A DNA stretch of 64,000 nt, from NCBI GenBank assembly GCA_023512835.1, contig CM042089.1, forward strand, positions 50,987,004 through 51,051,003, given 5' to 3'. The notes under the pieces are model-generated. The model saw nothing but the letters and a program-made list of their open reading frames with translations. It did not search any database and was not told the origin of the DNA. The position numbers and the translations under genes are program-made. This DNA comes from Taxillus chinensis (Eukaryota; Streptophyta; Magnoliopsida; Santalales; Loranthaceae). Of the stretch, positions 20,006 to 31,999 are shown one piece after another. The first letter of the stretch is position 1. Every line of letters starts with the position of its first letter.

Positions 20006-22289
20006 TGTAACTTGTTAAAAAAATGATGATGTCTTTAAGGGATAGTTAAATGTTGACTCTGTGTTAAAAAAACAAAATTTAAAATAAAAAAATGGAGCAT
20101 GTTAATTGATGTGGTTAGTTGTATGATATGTTGTTGATGTGATGTTGTTATATAACATTGGTTAGTTTATTGGTGTTATAAATTGTTGGTTGATGTTGGT
20201 GGAGGGTTGTGTGAAATATTCCCTTTGTTTTTGAGTTATTGCTCGTTGTTGGTTGCATGCACCATGTGTGGTGTTGGCTTGTGGTGGACCTTGCTGGTGA
20301 GTGTAACTAGTTATTGATAAGAATGGTAGGAGTACAACAAAACTAATAAAAATAATATACTTACAACACTAGTAACAATAATAAATAAGTAAACAAATAA
20401 ATAATGATGATCGACTTTGTGATAAATATTGTTGTGATTTATGTCGACTGATGTTAATGTGGATTAACACACTGTATGACTGTTTGGATATTTTTTGTAT
20501 GATATGGTGTGCAAATGACATGTGGGTTTTCGCCTGTTTTGGGGTATAGTTGTGTGATATGACTTTGTTGGTAGTTAATAAACCCCGTGATGTTTGGAAT
20601 TATGATATGTGATTAAGATTTCTATCGTGTTGTGTATCTACACCTAAGTGTGAGCATGATAGTATTTCCTATTGTTGCCTTGTTTCACTTTGATTGGTTT
20701 TACATACACTATTATTTTGTGTGGTGACACGTGGTGAAACTAGGATGGACCTTGTCTATTGATCATTTGGTCTAATTGGTTGGTGGTGAGCATGATGATG
20801 TGGAATGGGTGGATGATTTATTGTGGGACTAGTGTGGTGAGCTTTCACTCGATGACGTCATTGTGACATGTTGTGATAGCCGAGCTTGTTGCTTGTTTAT
20901 GTAGCCCTTTTCGTAAGGGGACTTGGCTAATTCAGTGGCGTCTTCCCCTGTTTGGTGGAGCCTACTTGGGTGTGACCTTCCTTCCGTGCATGGGAGTAGA
21001 TATTCGCATGATTGTTGATATTTTGATGTTGTTTTGTTTTGTGCTTTGTTTGTGATTGTTATATGACTGATATATTATTTCTAATATGTAATAATGATTT
21101 GTGGGCCAATGTTTCCTTGTTGCACTTGTTACGGGCTATTGGTTATTTGGGAGTAGGTTGTTGGACCTTGGTTATGCAATTTTTAATTTTAGAGGTGAGT
21201 TTATCATATTGACTTGAGCTAATAATGCTTTGATTAATTTTTGGGTCCTGGTGTTGACCCTTATTGTTTTGGGTTCGATTATATTGCTTAGTTTTGGTGG
21301 TGATGTTGGCACCAGTTGGGATAGTTTTAACGTAGTATGTGGTCAGTTGTAGAGTTGTTGGTATGGTGTTGTTTCGTTAACAATTCATTATGCTGGCTAT
21401 TTGGAGGATTAATTACAAGGGGTTACTGGTAGTGGTATGATATTGGGTAATGGGCCTGCAATGTTTGTGCATGGTGAAATTTGTTGATTTGATTGGTTAT
21501 TGGATTTTGATAAGTGATCATATCGACTATAATCCAGTGATTAATGTTGAGGTGTCCATTTAACTTTGTTTTTGTGACCATGTTTATCCGTAGTCTAGGG
21601 TTACCACTAGAGTTGGACGAGTTTATGTTGTGTTCCAAGTGACTTAGCTGAGGATGTGTTACCCGAATATCTAAGCCTTGTTGTGTTGGCAAGGGATCAT
21701 GACTAATTTACATAAGGATGATACCCCCCTCATTATGTTGAATGGTTAGTGGATGCATTGTAAGTTCAAGAGAATGTGAATCAGTGGATATATCCTCAAG
21801 CATTGGGCTGGTTAATAGTTGGTGAACCAAGCGTTGCTTTCACAGTACAAATGGTTAATGGCTAAGTGGGTTTTTGGATCCTAACGTTGTGGTTAGAGAC
21901 CCTTATCATTAGGATTGTTGGTTGGTTCATCTTTTCGGAAATGAAAAGTCCTAAGGGGGGAGAGAATGTAAAGATTATTGTGATATCGTGTTATTTGAGT
22001 GTTTGTTTTATGTATGTTGTTTTATAATTGTATTTATGTGTTTATTTGTTGCTTGTGTGTACGTGCTAATTTCGGTCTATGGTAGATATTGTATCGGCTT
22101 GCCGCTTATGGGTTAGTAAATTTGTAAGATGGTTTGAGTATGTCAGAATATGTGACAAATAAATTTGTAGGTCCTAATATGGTTCAGGAGAATACCGAGT
22201 TGGTAGCAGCGACCGCTATAGTTTGTCGTAGGGGATCACGTCTTCTTGCGAGTCTCGCCACGACGGAGGCATAGGCGGTTTGGGCAAGG
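20006..22289. other. unassigned T/G-rich repeat-derived sequence
   Basis: No credible coding frame. Base composition and style resemble the chromovirus LTRs further right. The only firm landmark is TCCTAAGGGGGGAGAGAATGTAAAGA near 21950-21975, which matches the inner polypurine-like site of those LTRs. I read the region as an old, rearranged LTR or 3' end, but I cannot define its limits. Confidence 0.4.
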
Positions 22290-22657
22290 GTCCAAACTAT
22301 CACCTTGATTTGTAGGCCCATTTACTATCATTGCTGTCATGGAACCAGTTACTTATCAATTAGAGTTAGCATCCGAGCTGGCTCGTGTTCATGATGTTTT
22401 CCATGTCTCCCAGTTGCGGAAATATTACCCGGATCCTTCCCATGTGTTTGATTGGCGTGAGATTGAGTTCGCTGATGATGGTTTCATTGTGGAGGCACCA
22501 GTCAGATTTTAGAACGGTGAGAGTAGGTCTTGCGAGGCAAGACGATTCCATTGGTCCGAGTTTTGTGGCATCACCGCAATATGGAGGAGCAGACCTGGGA
22601 GCGGGAGAGTCGGATGCATGTTCTTCACCGCGAGCTGTTCGAGGATGAACAGTCCTA
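22290..22657 (+). pseudogene. chromovirus integrase C-terminal fragment
   Basis: It reads ...GPFTIIAVMEPVTYQLELAS, LARVHDVFHVSQLRKYYPDP, SHVFDWREIEFADDGF, then, after an indel near 22510, IPLVRVLWHH and LFEDEQS. This matches the end of the Tekay-type integrase at 30523-31575, including the chromodomain-like tail. The rest of pol is missing upstream. The stop is followed at once by AAGGTGGGGAGGA and a TG, the usual integrase-end/polypurine/LTR junction of this family. Confidence 0.8.
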
Positions 22658-23309
22658 AGGTGGGGAGGATGTCAAGATCATTACCATGCATTGAGGTAGT
22701 TAACCTTGTTGTTTTTGTTTATTGTGCTTATGGTCATTGATATTCTTGGTTGCGTGTGATTTGATGAGTTGTTGGTAATTGTGTTTGTGGGAGTCTTGTC
22801 TGTAGTTGTTGTTTTGTTTACCATGCTAGTTGTAGCTAGGTTGTGCATAACTATTTTAGCTTGGGAAGTGTTTTTTTTCCGTTGAGGATAGCTTGTCTTT
22901 TCGGGGACGAAAAGTCCAAAGGTGGGAAGGATGTAAAGACCCACACTGGTGTGGGATTGAAGTTGGCCCCTGAATAGAGTGAGGAATATCTATTCGGCAA
23001 TGTGGACTTAACGTGAGCATTTTGAGTGATTATTAATTTAATATTTTGAATTTATTACTATACGTCATTATTATTAAAATTATTTTAATGTTTTGAGTTT
23101 ATAATTATTATGATGTTAATATTATTAATATAATTATTTAAATAATTGAGTTACTATCATTATAATAATTGATGTCATGATTATTATTATTGCCGCAATT
23201 ATTGAGTTTATTATTATTATGGGATTATTATTAATGTAAGTATTTTAATATTTAGACCATTAATATTATAATGTTATTATTATTATTATTACTATTATTA
23301 ATAGGATAG

Positions 23310-23317
23310 TATAAAAG
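23310..23317 (+). promoter_or_regulatory. TATA box of Tekay-type LTR
   Basis: TATAAAAG followed by AGGAGACCTAGGG, at the position expected from the TATA boxes in the related LTRs (26007, 36181). Confidence 0.5.
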
Positions 23318-24048
23318 AGGAGACCTAGGGTGAAACCCAACGTGCGAGCTGTTGTGTGATTTGCATAGAGTTGGGGTGGGAGGAGCAGTGCATTTGAAGC
23401 CGTCGTGCTTTACATCTCTCGAGTTTGAATCCAGGTAGGTGATTCTTGATTATCCATTATACTAACGCATGAAGACAGATTTGTTGGAATTAGTATGTGT
23501 TGAATCTATATATATATATATATATATATTTTGAATGTATGTACATGTTTATTTAGACTAAGATATATGTATACAATTATTTTTGGGGTACTCGGCTCCC
23601 ACAAATCGTGCGGCGACAAGGGTGTCATGGCTGTGTTGGAAGGTAGGCATTAGAGCGTTGGCTTTAGGTGGTGTCACGGCTGTGCTATTGGAGGGGAGGC
23701 ATTGAGGGCGCCGGCTTCAAGGCGTCATGGCCATACGATCTCGCGCGCCGTGTGGAGGTGTTGGAAGGGAGGGGCGGCGGCATCAGTGCCGCCCCGTGGA
23801 ATCGGTCTCATGAGCCTGCATGCCCTGCGCGCCCTACGTCTGCGCGCGCCCTACGTGCAGTAATGAGGCGGTGGGCGGTGGCCTCTGCTACCACCGGGAG
23901 ATCCATCTGCGCGCCTCGTTGGCATGGAGGGAGAAGGGGGCGGTGGCATCCATGCCGCCCCCTTGGGCCAGCGCCAGCCCTAGTGGAATGGCATGTTGAT
24001 AGTGGGTCGTCCCCTTCTTTTTGGGCCGGTTCCCTTCTTTTTTTAGGC

Positions 24049-24310
24049 CTAATGGATACATATATATATATATATATATATATGAGGTAAAATAATAATA
24101 ATAATAATAATTAAATATTGATGGCTTGTTATTGTTTGACTTGACACTGTTAATTAGATAAATATTAATTGGGCTTGATAGTGTAATTTAATAATATAAA
24201 TATTGATTGTAGTTCAATATTAATAAATTGGCATTTAAAATCTTACTTGTGGCTTAATACTATTTAATTGATATTTAAGATATTGGTTGTTTGATGGGAC
24301 TTTATATATG

Positions 24311-24353
<43 letters not shown>

Positions 24354-24366
24354 TTATATATATAAT
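24049..24366. repeat. TA microsatellites and AAT run
   Basis: TA dinucleotide runs lie near 24056-24083 and 24316-24366, and an AAT run at 24090-24110. A further TA run is at 23507-23529. All are inside the 22670-25223 LTR. Confidence 0.85.
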
Positions 24367-25223
24367 ATATGTGGTTAGGGTTGGACTAGGGAATTAAATA
24401 TCTTGCATGGCTGTTGTACTGAATTTTGCTTGTTGGAATATTCTTTATTGACTATATGCTGAGATTTGGCAGTGCATGGGTCCCACATAGGGCTGACAAG
24501 AGGCCACGAGTCCCCTATGTGGCTGGTTGACCCAGGTCCCATATGTGGCGGGTTGTCGTTAGGGACACCGTGGGTACCACATATGGTTATCTAGTAGTAA
24601 CCGGAATTCTTGGGGGTTAGTAGCGGGAATTTCTGCGGATGGATGAGTGACCGTTGTGACCCATTAATGACTGAGATGTGATGTGATGACTTACCTTGAA
24701 ATTTAATGTAATATAATTGTGATAGAACATGACACTACACTAGCACAAGCATACACCGTGCATGTAGACTCAGGATCTCATGTTGTAGGATAGTGGTGTT
24801 GAAAATCACCTACTGGCATTCGTGCTCACCCTACCTTATTTCTATTTCCTACAGGTTGTAGGGAGTAGCTGATGGAGCTATAGTGGAGCAGGTCGGGGCA
24901 CCTTTGATGTGGGATTGATTCTATAAACCTTGTTGTTTACTATTTTGTCATTCTATTTCCCGGACTTGGGTTCATGGCAGTTATATGAACCTTGTTGGTG
25001 GAACTTATATGTGAGTTATTTTGTGTGTTGGATATTTATGGGAATTGAATGCGATATCGTATTATTATAATAAATCTTGAATTGAATTCATTGGGAAGTA
25101 CAATTCTACCCCTGTTGTAGTATTGTATAGGATTGGGTCAGTCACCAACCCCTCGACTCCTGGAGTGTGGGCGTGAGAAAGTCGTGTTCTTGGTTCTGTT
25201 GTGTTTAGAATTTGGGGGCGTGA

Positions 25224-25662
25224 CTGTCACGCCCTGGCTTTTTGGCCCGCAGAAACCGGGTAGTGAATTCCCATGCTTAAAACCATATCACACAAATACA
25301 GAAATCTCATTTCAAATCACAATACAAACACACATACATACATGTTCTTTCTCCCATGGGGTTACATCATAGTTTTTCTAATCCAACAAAACAAACAAAC
25401 ACACACAAGTCCTCCACCTCTGGTGAACCTTCTAGCTCCTGTAAGCACCTGAAACAAACAAAAGCAAACACAACGGGAGGGATGAGCAACCACAGCTCAG
25501 TAGGGATCCATCACTCTACACCCTCCACTCAATACATGCTCAAAGCATAACCATACATACAACAAACGTTAGGACGCATCCTGAAGCAAACTAAAATCAG
25601 GGAACAGATTCCTTGTTTTTTAACCTCCAACTCTCCAAACAACTATCACAACATACTGGTGC
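25224..25662 (-). mobile_element. Tekay-type LTR fragment, left part
   Basis: On the minus strand it ends ...CAGGGCGTGACA, the family LTR end. It begins exactly where the plus-oriented LTR stops, giving a head-on GCGTGAC/TGTCACGC junction. It is split by the solo LTR at 25663-28065 and continues to the right. Confidence 0.6.
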
Positions 25663-28065
25663 TATAAAGACTCGTATTTGGGTAGTTTTGAGAGATAGCT
25701 ATTCTATGGGAATGCAACTATCTGGACGGTAGTGTAGTCGTTGATGTGAGCATTTTGACTGTACTTGGGCCCGATTCCGAGTCGGGGCCCCATTTGACCC
25801 GATTGTTGACTTTTTGGGGTTTATTGGTTGACTTTGCATTTGGGTGGTCATATGAGTGTGATAATATCTGCTTAGTGTTGTGCTCGCCATTTTGAGCATT
25901 TTGACTGTAATTTGACTTAATTTGGAGTTCGGGACCTTGGAGGTCAATTATTGTGTTGGGAGGTCAATTATTGACTAGGTTAGTTATTGGTCAATGACTG
26001 GCAGAAATATAAATAGTAGGAAAAAGAAAGAGCCTTTACTTTACGCTATCACATTTGCGCGTTTGAGAGAGAGAGAGAGAAAGCTTGGAGCTTGGTGCCT
26101 TGGCGATTTGGGGCGATTTGGGTTCGTGGAGCTCAAAGAATCACTCCAAGTAGGTGTCCTTGAACTTCTTATCTTGATTCTATCTTTGGTATGCATGAAT
26201 TTGTCAAGATTTATGAAATTAAGCATGAACCCTAGGTTTTGGGGGAATTCAATTATGGGTTAGATCTAATGGTTTAGCATAAGATCTGTGGTTAAGAATT
26301 GTTTTATATCAGTTTTAATATGTGTTTCTGTGATCTGGGGCTGTTTAATTGCATATTCCATGAGGATTAAGAAGTCAACCATGGAAATCTGGGTTTAGAT
26401 CTAGATTTTTGGAAATCTGAAATTTGGTGTGTATTTCTGCTGTTATCTGTGCGATTTAGAGACGTTCTGGACACATTTTGAGGTAGATATCCTAGTCTGT
26501 TGCGTAAAATGTATGTTTGGGAGCGTCTGGAGGTTGCTGGGTTGATTCCAGACGAAGAACAGGCAAAAATGACGATGAACAGTACCCGGGCGGATTACTG
26601 GGTCGAAATGACGAAGATCCGAAGTTCTGGGTCGAAGGTTTATAGTTCGTAGTTCGAAGGTTCATAGTTCGTAGTTCGAAGGTTCATAGCTCGTAGATCC
26701 GTAGACCCGTAGTCCGAAGGTCGAAGTTCGTAGTCCGGAGGTCGAAGATCGAAGACCCGCTTCGAGTCTTCGAGGCGTGCTACGCAGCTACGAGGCACAG
26801 CTCCTGCTACGAGTCTCCGAGGTGTGCTGCAGTTCCACGCTACGAGTCGCAACTCCAAAAGTGTAATTGGACACTGGACTACACTTGACTGGACTATTTA
26901 CATTGTAACCCATACCCATCTACACATACTTAAGTTACAATGTAAATAGCAAAATGCCCCCCATTTGGATTCAAAGAAAAATACTAGAAAAATTATTTCT
27001 CACTCCTTCAAAATGTGAAAATTGGGATTTAGTGTAAAATCTCGGAAAAATTCAATTTTTCATAGAGGTGAATTTTTGGAAAGTGGAGTTAGACATCTCA
27101 GAAAAATCCCCAAAAATCAGATTATCTTAGTTATGATATGGGAACCAAATGCCGGGACTTTTTATTTCAAGAAAACAACTCCTATGGGTATCTCCTTCCT
27201 TGGTCAAGGAATGATGATCGGTTTGTGAAGACTGGCTTCAGTTATAAAGGGAGTATGGTGAACCTTAATGCCATATTGGTGTTAATATGTTGGTTTGAGG
27301 AATTGGGGCTTGGGCTCTATGACTTGGGTTCTCACCGTGATGCACTGACGGTGTTATGTGGTTGACGTGGCAGGGATATGTGTCGATGGCAGGCCTGTGT
27401 GGCGACTGTGGCCGGGTATATTGCACTGTGGACAGGCTAAGGCCTCAGTTGAGCCGTTGAGCTTGTGGAGCTAGGGCTGAGTGCCCTGAGCTGGGATCCC
27501 ATGGAGGATCGTGGATAAGCTATCCTGTATGGGTAGGCTAGGTCCTGAAGTTTGTTTGCACGCTGAGTCCTGATGATTGTGCACACTACACAGTGCACGA
27601 GTACACGGAGCATGTAGTATAAACTTGTATGTTTGCATGATGTGGAGTATTGGGATCACCTACTGAGCTTGTTGCTCACCCTTACTTGTTGTTTACCTTT
27701 TTCAGGTGTGACCCGAGACTAGTGGAGGAATTTCTTCCACAAGGACGCCCACTACTCTGATGTATGATACAGTATTATATTTCGTATTGTTTTGGGTGAT
27801 ATCCTAGACATGGGTCCGTGGACAGTTGTATTTGCATACTGTTGTGATGTGATGTCTGTATGACTATTTGACCTATTATATGCATGATGATGTATGGAAA
27901 GTACAGGATTACCCTTGATGTATGACTGTACAGGGTTACATATTTGAGACAGCATCCGCAGTGTAGTCTCCTTTGGTGCTAGTCATCAACTCCTTGACCT
28001 TCGGGTGCGGGCAAGGGGAAGTCATGTTCTTAGTTTCGGGTTCCCTGGAATTTGGGGGCGTGACA
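25663..28065 (+). mobile_element. solo Tekay-type LTR with TSD GGTGC
   Basis: It starts TATAAAGACTCG (the family's TGTAAAGACCC with one change) and ends GGGGGCGTGACA. GGTGC is repeated exactly at 25658-25662 and 28066-28070. No internal domain is present. It has a TATA box at 26007, a GA run at 26069-26084, and a stretch of TCGTAG/TCGAAG repeats at 26620-26760. Confidence 0.85.
26007..26016 (+). promoter_or_regulatory. TATA box of solo Tekay-type LTR
   Basis: ATATAAATAG about 345 bp inside the LTR, with a purine-rich GAGAGA leader downstream as in the related LTRs. Confidence 0.5.
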
Positions 28066-28363
28066 GGTGCCATCACTGAGTGCCAAGGGATAGGTATTCC
28101 AATTTGATACTCCCGCTCTATGGGACACGCCGCTCAACCACCTCGGATTGAGAGGACTTTCGATATCATGGAACACCTTCCCGAGGACAAACAGACTCTA
28201 ACAACAGCGTAACATCTCAGGGGTCTCTACCACTTGTCATCAGAGGCCTCACAACATCTCATCAATATAACATTATACCAGGACATCCTCTCCAAATCAG
28301 GACTCGATAAGTTTTCCCATAATCCAAAATACAATTAGCAAAAAATCACATCAGTAGGATAGC
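28066..28363 (-). mobile_element. Tekay-type LTR fragment, right part
   Basis: It continues the minus-oriented fragment 25224-25662 after the solo LTR, beginning with the second GGTGC. The next minus-oriented LTR starts at 28364. No coding frame is seen. Confidence 0.45.
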
Positions 28364-28904
28364 TGTCACGCCCCGGATTTCCAACCCGAGGAGACCGGAA
28401 CGTGACCCTCCCTTTACCCGAGTTTGGATAAAGGGGGTAGAATACAACATGCCCACACAGGACACCATACACTTCACACTTTATATTCAGAGAGACAAAA
28501 TCATATATTCATTAAATTCAAACATTACAAATGTGTCCAAAACATGCTTCTATTACATTAAACTCCCCATTACAATATCTTTCCACTGAGGTTACATCAA
28601 TTTCCATAAAATAACATAATTGAAAAGAAATGGTAAAGCAAATACAGTCTTCCACCTCGGAATTCCACCTAACGCCTGTAGGTTCCTGAAAGAAAACACA
28701 TCACAGTAGGAGGGGAGAGCAACCACAGCTCAGTAGGGATCAAGTCTCTCCCAACCCATCCCATGCACCTATCGTCTATATGAGAGCGTGTACCAGTGCA
28801 GTGAAGTGGCAGAAACAAATAGCAAGGAAACACACCACGCAAACGGGCGCAACCTCAGCCCCAGCCACACAGGCTCCACAACCCCATAGGCTAACACTTT
28901 AACC

Positions 28905-29055
28905 ACCTCAAGCAAGTAATTTAACTGCCTCTTCAGGCCAATGATTTAACTGCAAGTGATTTAACCGCCTCTTCAGGCCAATGATTTAACCGCCTCTCAG
29001 GCGAATAGTTTAACCGCCTCTTAGGCAAATAGTTTAACCGCCACTCAGGAAAATA
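28905..29055 (-). repeat. short tandem repeats around TTTAACCGCCTC(TT)CAGGC
   Basis: Six to seven imperfect units of about 24-32 bp. The same motif in the opposite sense (GCCTGAGAGGCGGTTAAA) is repeated at 36830-36970 in the solo LTR, so it is a family feature of the R/U5 side. Confidence 0.75.
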
Positions 29056-29663
29056 GTTCCCACAGCCTTACAGGCTAACATAAACAATCCCGGGCTTCCA
29101 CAACCACCAGGTTCAATAAAACAGGTCTGGGCTTCCACAGCCGCCGAGTGTACAAGCAAACATGCAACACAACGTGGCCATACAGGGATAATATCAAACA
29201 CTTAGCATGCATACATTCACAAACTCACAAATCCAGCCACACAGGCATATTATCAAACACGTCCTAGGCATATTCACAAACGCATATTCACACAGGCATT
29301 TTATCGAACATTTAACATGCACTGGCCAGAATCACACCAAGACGCCATTGAAGGCCAACATTCATATAGGAGGTCACACCTATATGAATTTACATATAAA
29401 CATTATAGCAACAACAATAGAAACTCTACAAATCTTCTACACAGGGCCTAACACTGGGACAGACCAGGAAAGACGGAACCACTACCTCAAAGATCCTCCA
29501 CGCTCTTGCCTCCACGTCTAACGCCGTCCAACCACGGGAATGACAACGGCAGCCACGAACTGGAGCTCTCTCTCTCAATCTCCCTCTCAATCTCCCTCTC
29601 TCTCTCTCTCTCTCTGCGACGGCTGACAACAAAAACCCTAAACCTAAAACAAAGAGAGCTCCT

Positions 29664-29672
29664 CCTTATATA
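29664..29672 (-). promoter_or_regulatory. TATA box of Tekay-type 3' LTR
   Basis: TATATAAGG on the minus strand, 11 bp downstream of the palindrome array and upstream of a GA-rich leader. The solo LTR has the same layout with TATATAAGG at 36181. Confidence 0.65.
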
Positions 29673-29682
29673 GACCTCATTT

Positions 29683-29850
29683 ATCAAAATGACGTAGTTT
29701 TGGTAAATGAAATCCCACCATCAAAATGACGTAGTTGTGATAAATGAAATCCCACCATCAAAACGACGTAGTTTTGATAAATGAAACACACCATCAAAAC
29801 GACGTAGTTTTGATAAATAAAACACACCATCAAAACGACGTATTTTTGAT
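29683..29850 (-). promoter_or_regulatory. array of five ACGT-core palindromes upstream of the TATA box
   Basis: Five ~22-bp near-palindromes of the form ATCAAAACGACGTAGTTTTG-AT start at 29683, 29720, 29757, 29793 and 29829, about 36 bp apart. The ACGT core is the binding core of plant bZIP factors. On the minus strand they lie directly upstream of the TATA box, as an enhancer would. Confidence 0.65.
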
Positions 29851-30508
29851 AAATAAAACATGAACTAACCACTCCGCTTCCACACAGGACAGAATACCCA
29901 CAATCCAAACGTGGTCATTATCACACGCAGCCTCTACACGCTCCCACTTGAGCTCATTACACTCTCTAACAACCAAGCCACGAAGACTCATAGAAACACT
30001 CCCTCGAAGACTCGCTGGAAACGCGGCCTCGAAGATCTGTCTCGAAGATCAAACCTTTGACCCTCAAACCTTCGAACATCGACCCTCGGTCTTCGATCCT
30101 ACGACCCAAATCTTTAGGTCTTCCACCTTTTGACCCAAGCATTCGCCCAGGGTATTGTTCATCTTCGTTCTAGCTTGTTCTACCCAAAACACGGGTCATT
30201 ACATCCTCTCCCCCTTAAGACTTTTCGTCCTCGAAAAGAAACTACATGCCACTAGGACCGTGAGGAATAACAACCACAGTATAACAGGACATACGTCCGC
30301 AAGCTCACAAAGCACCACCACAATCATAACCACATGTATCAAAACGCATATACAAAACCACAAGCATCACAATGCATATGCCACATACCCGCATATCACA
30401 AACACAAGTCTCAATCTCAAAAACATATCTCAAATATAAACACATGTCTAAAAGACAATATAAATACACCAAATCATAAACAACAATGCAAGAAAGCACA
30501 TCACTACA

Positions 30509-30530
30509 GCCGCCTCCCACCCTTAAGATT
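30509..30530 (-). promoter_or_regulatory. polypurine tract overlapping the integrase stop
   Basis: On the minus strand TCTTAAGGGTGGGAGGCGGC precedes TGTAGTG, and its TAA is the integrase stop codon. The pol end and primer site overlap, as is usual in Tekay/Del chromoviruses. Confidence 0.65.
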
Positions 30531-31989
30531 GTTCGTCCTCAAACAACTCTGGGTGCCGCTCATGCATCATGGACTCACATTCCCATGTCTCCTCCTCAAT
30601 GCCACGGTGCTGCCACAGCACACGAACCAAAGGGATAGCACGACCATGCAAAAGCTTCTCCCGCCGAGCTAGGATACGGATAGGGGCCTCAACAACGGAC
30701 ATGTCATCCTCAATATCCAATGTCCCCCAATCGATCACATGAGTGGGGTCAGGATGATACTTCCTCAACTGGGACACATGGAACACATTGTGCACCCGAC
30801 TCAACCGCGGTGGCAATGCTAACCAGTAGACCATTGGCCCCACACGAGCCATAACCTCAAAAGGACCGATAAACCGCGGAGATAGTTTGGAACCTCTCCC
30901 AAACCGTCGATGTCCACGACGTGGAGAAACATGAAGAAAGACATGATCTCCCACAGAAAACTCCAAAGGTCGCTGCCGCTGATCCGCGTAAGACTTCTGG
31001 CGACTCTGGGCCGATAACAAGCGCTGACAAATCAATATGACCTTCTCAATAGCCTCTTGAACCAACTGTGGTCCCAAGAGAGCTACCTCTCCTACCTCAG
31101 TCCAACACAAAGGTGATCGACACGGCCTTCCATACAATGCCTCAAAAGGAGCCATCCCAATGGATGTCTGATAACTGTTGTTGTAGGCAAACTCCACCAA
31201 AGGAAGGTGTGATGCCCACGAACCCTCAAAATCTAGCACATAAGCCCTCAACATGTCCTCTAGTGTGTGATTCGTCCGCTCAGTCTGACCGTCAGTCTCA
31301 GGGTGAAAGGCTGTACCCAAAGTAAGCTTTGTCCCCATAGCCTCCTGCAAGCCTGCCCAAAAACGGGAAGTGAACTGCGAATCTCGGTCTGACACAATCG
31401 ACGATGGCACCCCATGCAGTCTCACAATCTCGTTCACATACAGCTGACTCAAGGCCCCGATGGAATCCCGCTCTCGAACAGCAAGAAAATTGGCCGACTT
31501 GGTTAGTCGATCCATAATTACCCAAAGTATGTCTTTCCTCCCAATGGTAGGTAGAAGACCAGTCACAAAGTCCATCGCTATGTGGTCCCACTTTCACTCG
31601 GCTATTGACAACCGTTGTAACATACCTGCCGGTCGCTGATGCTCCGCTTTCACTTGTTGACAAGTAAGGCACCTTGCAACAAATGTTGCCATATCACGCT
31701 TCATCCCAGGCCACCAAAAATGCCCCCGAAGTGCATGGTACATCTTCGTACCCCCAGGATGCATAGCAACTCTAGACTGATGAAACTCCCTCATTACCTC
31801 ATCTCTGAGAGAAGAAGCCACCACAAGCCGGCCCTGAAAAGTCAACTCATGCTCAGGACCTTCGGTCCAGTCCTCAGATAGCTCACATGCCCCAATACGG
31901 GCACGGAGAACCTCACACTCAATATCACCCAACTGTCCCTCCCGGACTCGCTGGTATAACTTAGGCATAACAACAATAGGACTCAGCAC
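30523..31989 (-). pseudogene. Tekay/Del-type integrase with chromodomain-like tail
   Basis: One frame with an in-frame TGA at 31594-31596. The zinc finger reads HALRGHFWWPGMKRD and CLTCQQVKAEHQ. The DDE core has Asp in MDFVTGL, Asp in SDRDSQFTSRFW, and Glu in GQTERTNHTLEDM. Then come AYNNSYQTSIGMAPFEALYG and PRFIGPFEVMARVG. The tail (PIRILARREK, IPLVRVLWQH, EEETWECE) resembles the group II chromodomain that directs Tekay elements to heterochromatin. It ends LFEDEQS. Confidence 0.9.
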
Positions 31990-31999
31990 TGTCCTCCCA

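Larger units (their letters stand above)
22670..25223 (+). mobile_element. Tekay/Del-type LTR, 2.55 kb
   Basis: It starts TGTCAAGATC after CTAAGGTGGGGAGGA, ends GGGGGCGTGAC at 25223, and is the 3' LTR of the element whose integrase end is at 22290-22657. Inside are a second polypurine-like site (22905-22931), a TATA box at 23310, TA microsatellites and a GC-rich stretch at 23640-24010. A minus-oriented LTR abuts its end, and the final A appears lost. Confidence 0.65.
28364..30508 (-). mobile_element. 3' LTR of the minus-strand Tekay/Del-type chromovirus, 2.1 kb
   Basis: On the minus strand it starts TGTAGTGATGTGC just after the integrase stop and purine tract, and ends CCGGGGCGTGACA. A second polypurine-like site followed by TGTAATGACCC lies about 305 bp inside (30203). 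A TATA box (29664-29672), five copies of an ACGT-core palindrome (29683-29850), a CT/GA run (29572-29617) and TTAACCGCCTC-type short tandem repeats (28910-29050) fill the rest. Confidence 0.8.

Noticed and set aside
23668..24090. 140-codon open frame in the GC-rich stretch
   Set aside because: Only composition supports it; it ends in a TA microsatellite and lies inside an LTR.
29207..29521. 104-codon frame with MHTFTNSQIQPH
   Set aside because: It falls within the transcribed side of a minus-oriented LTR and is built from short tandem repeats.
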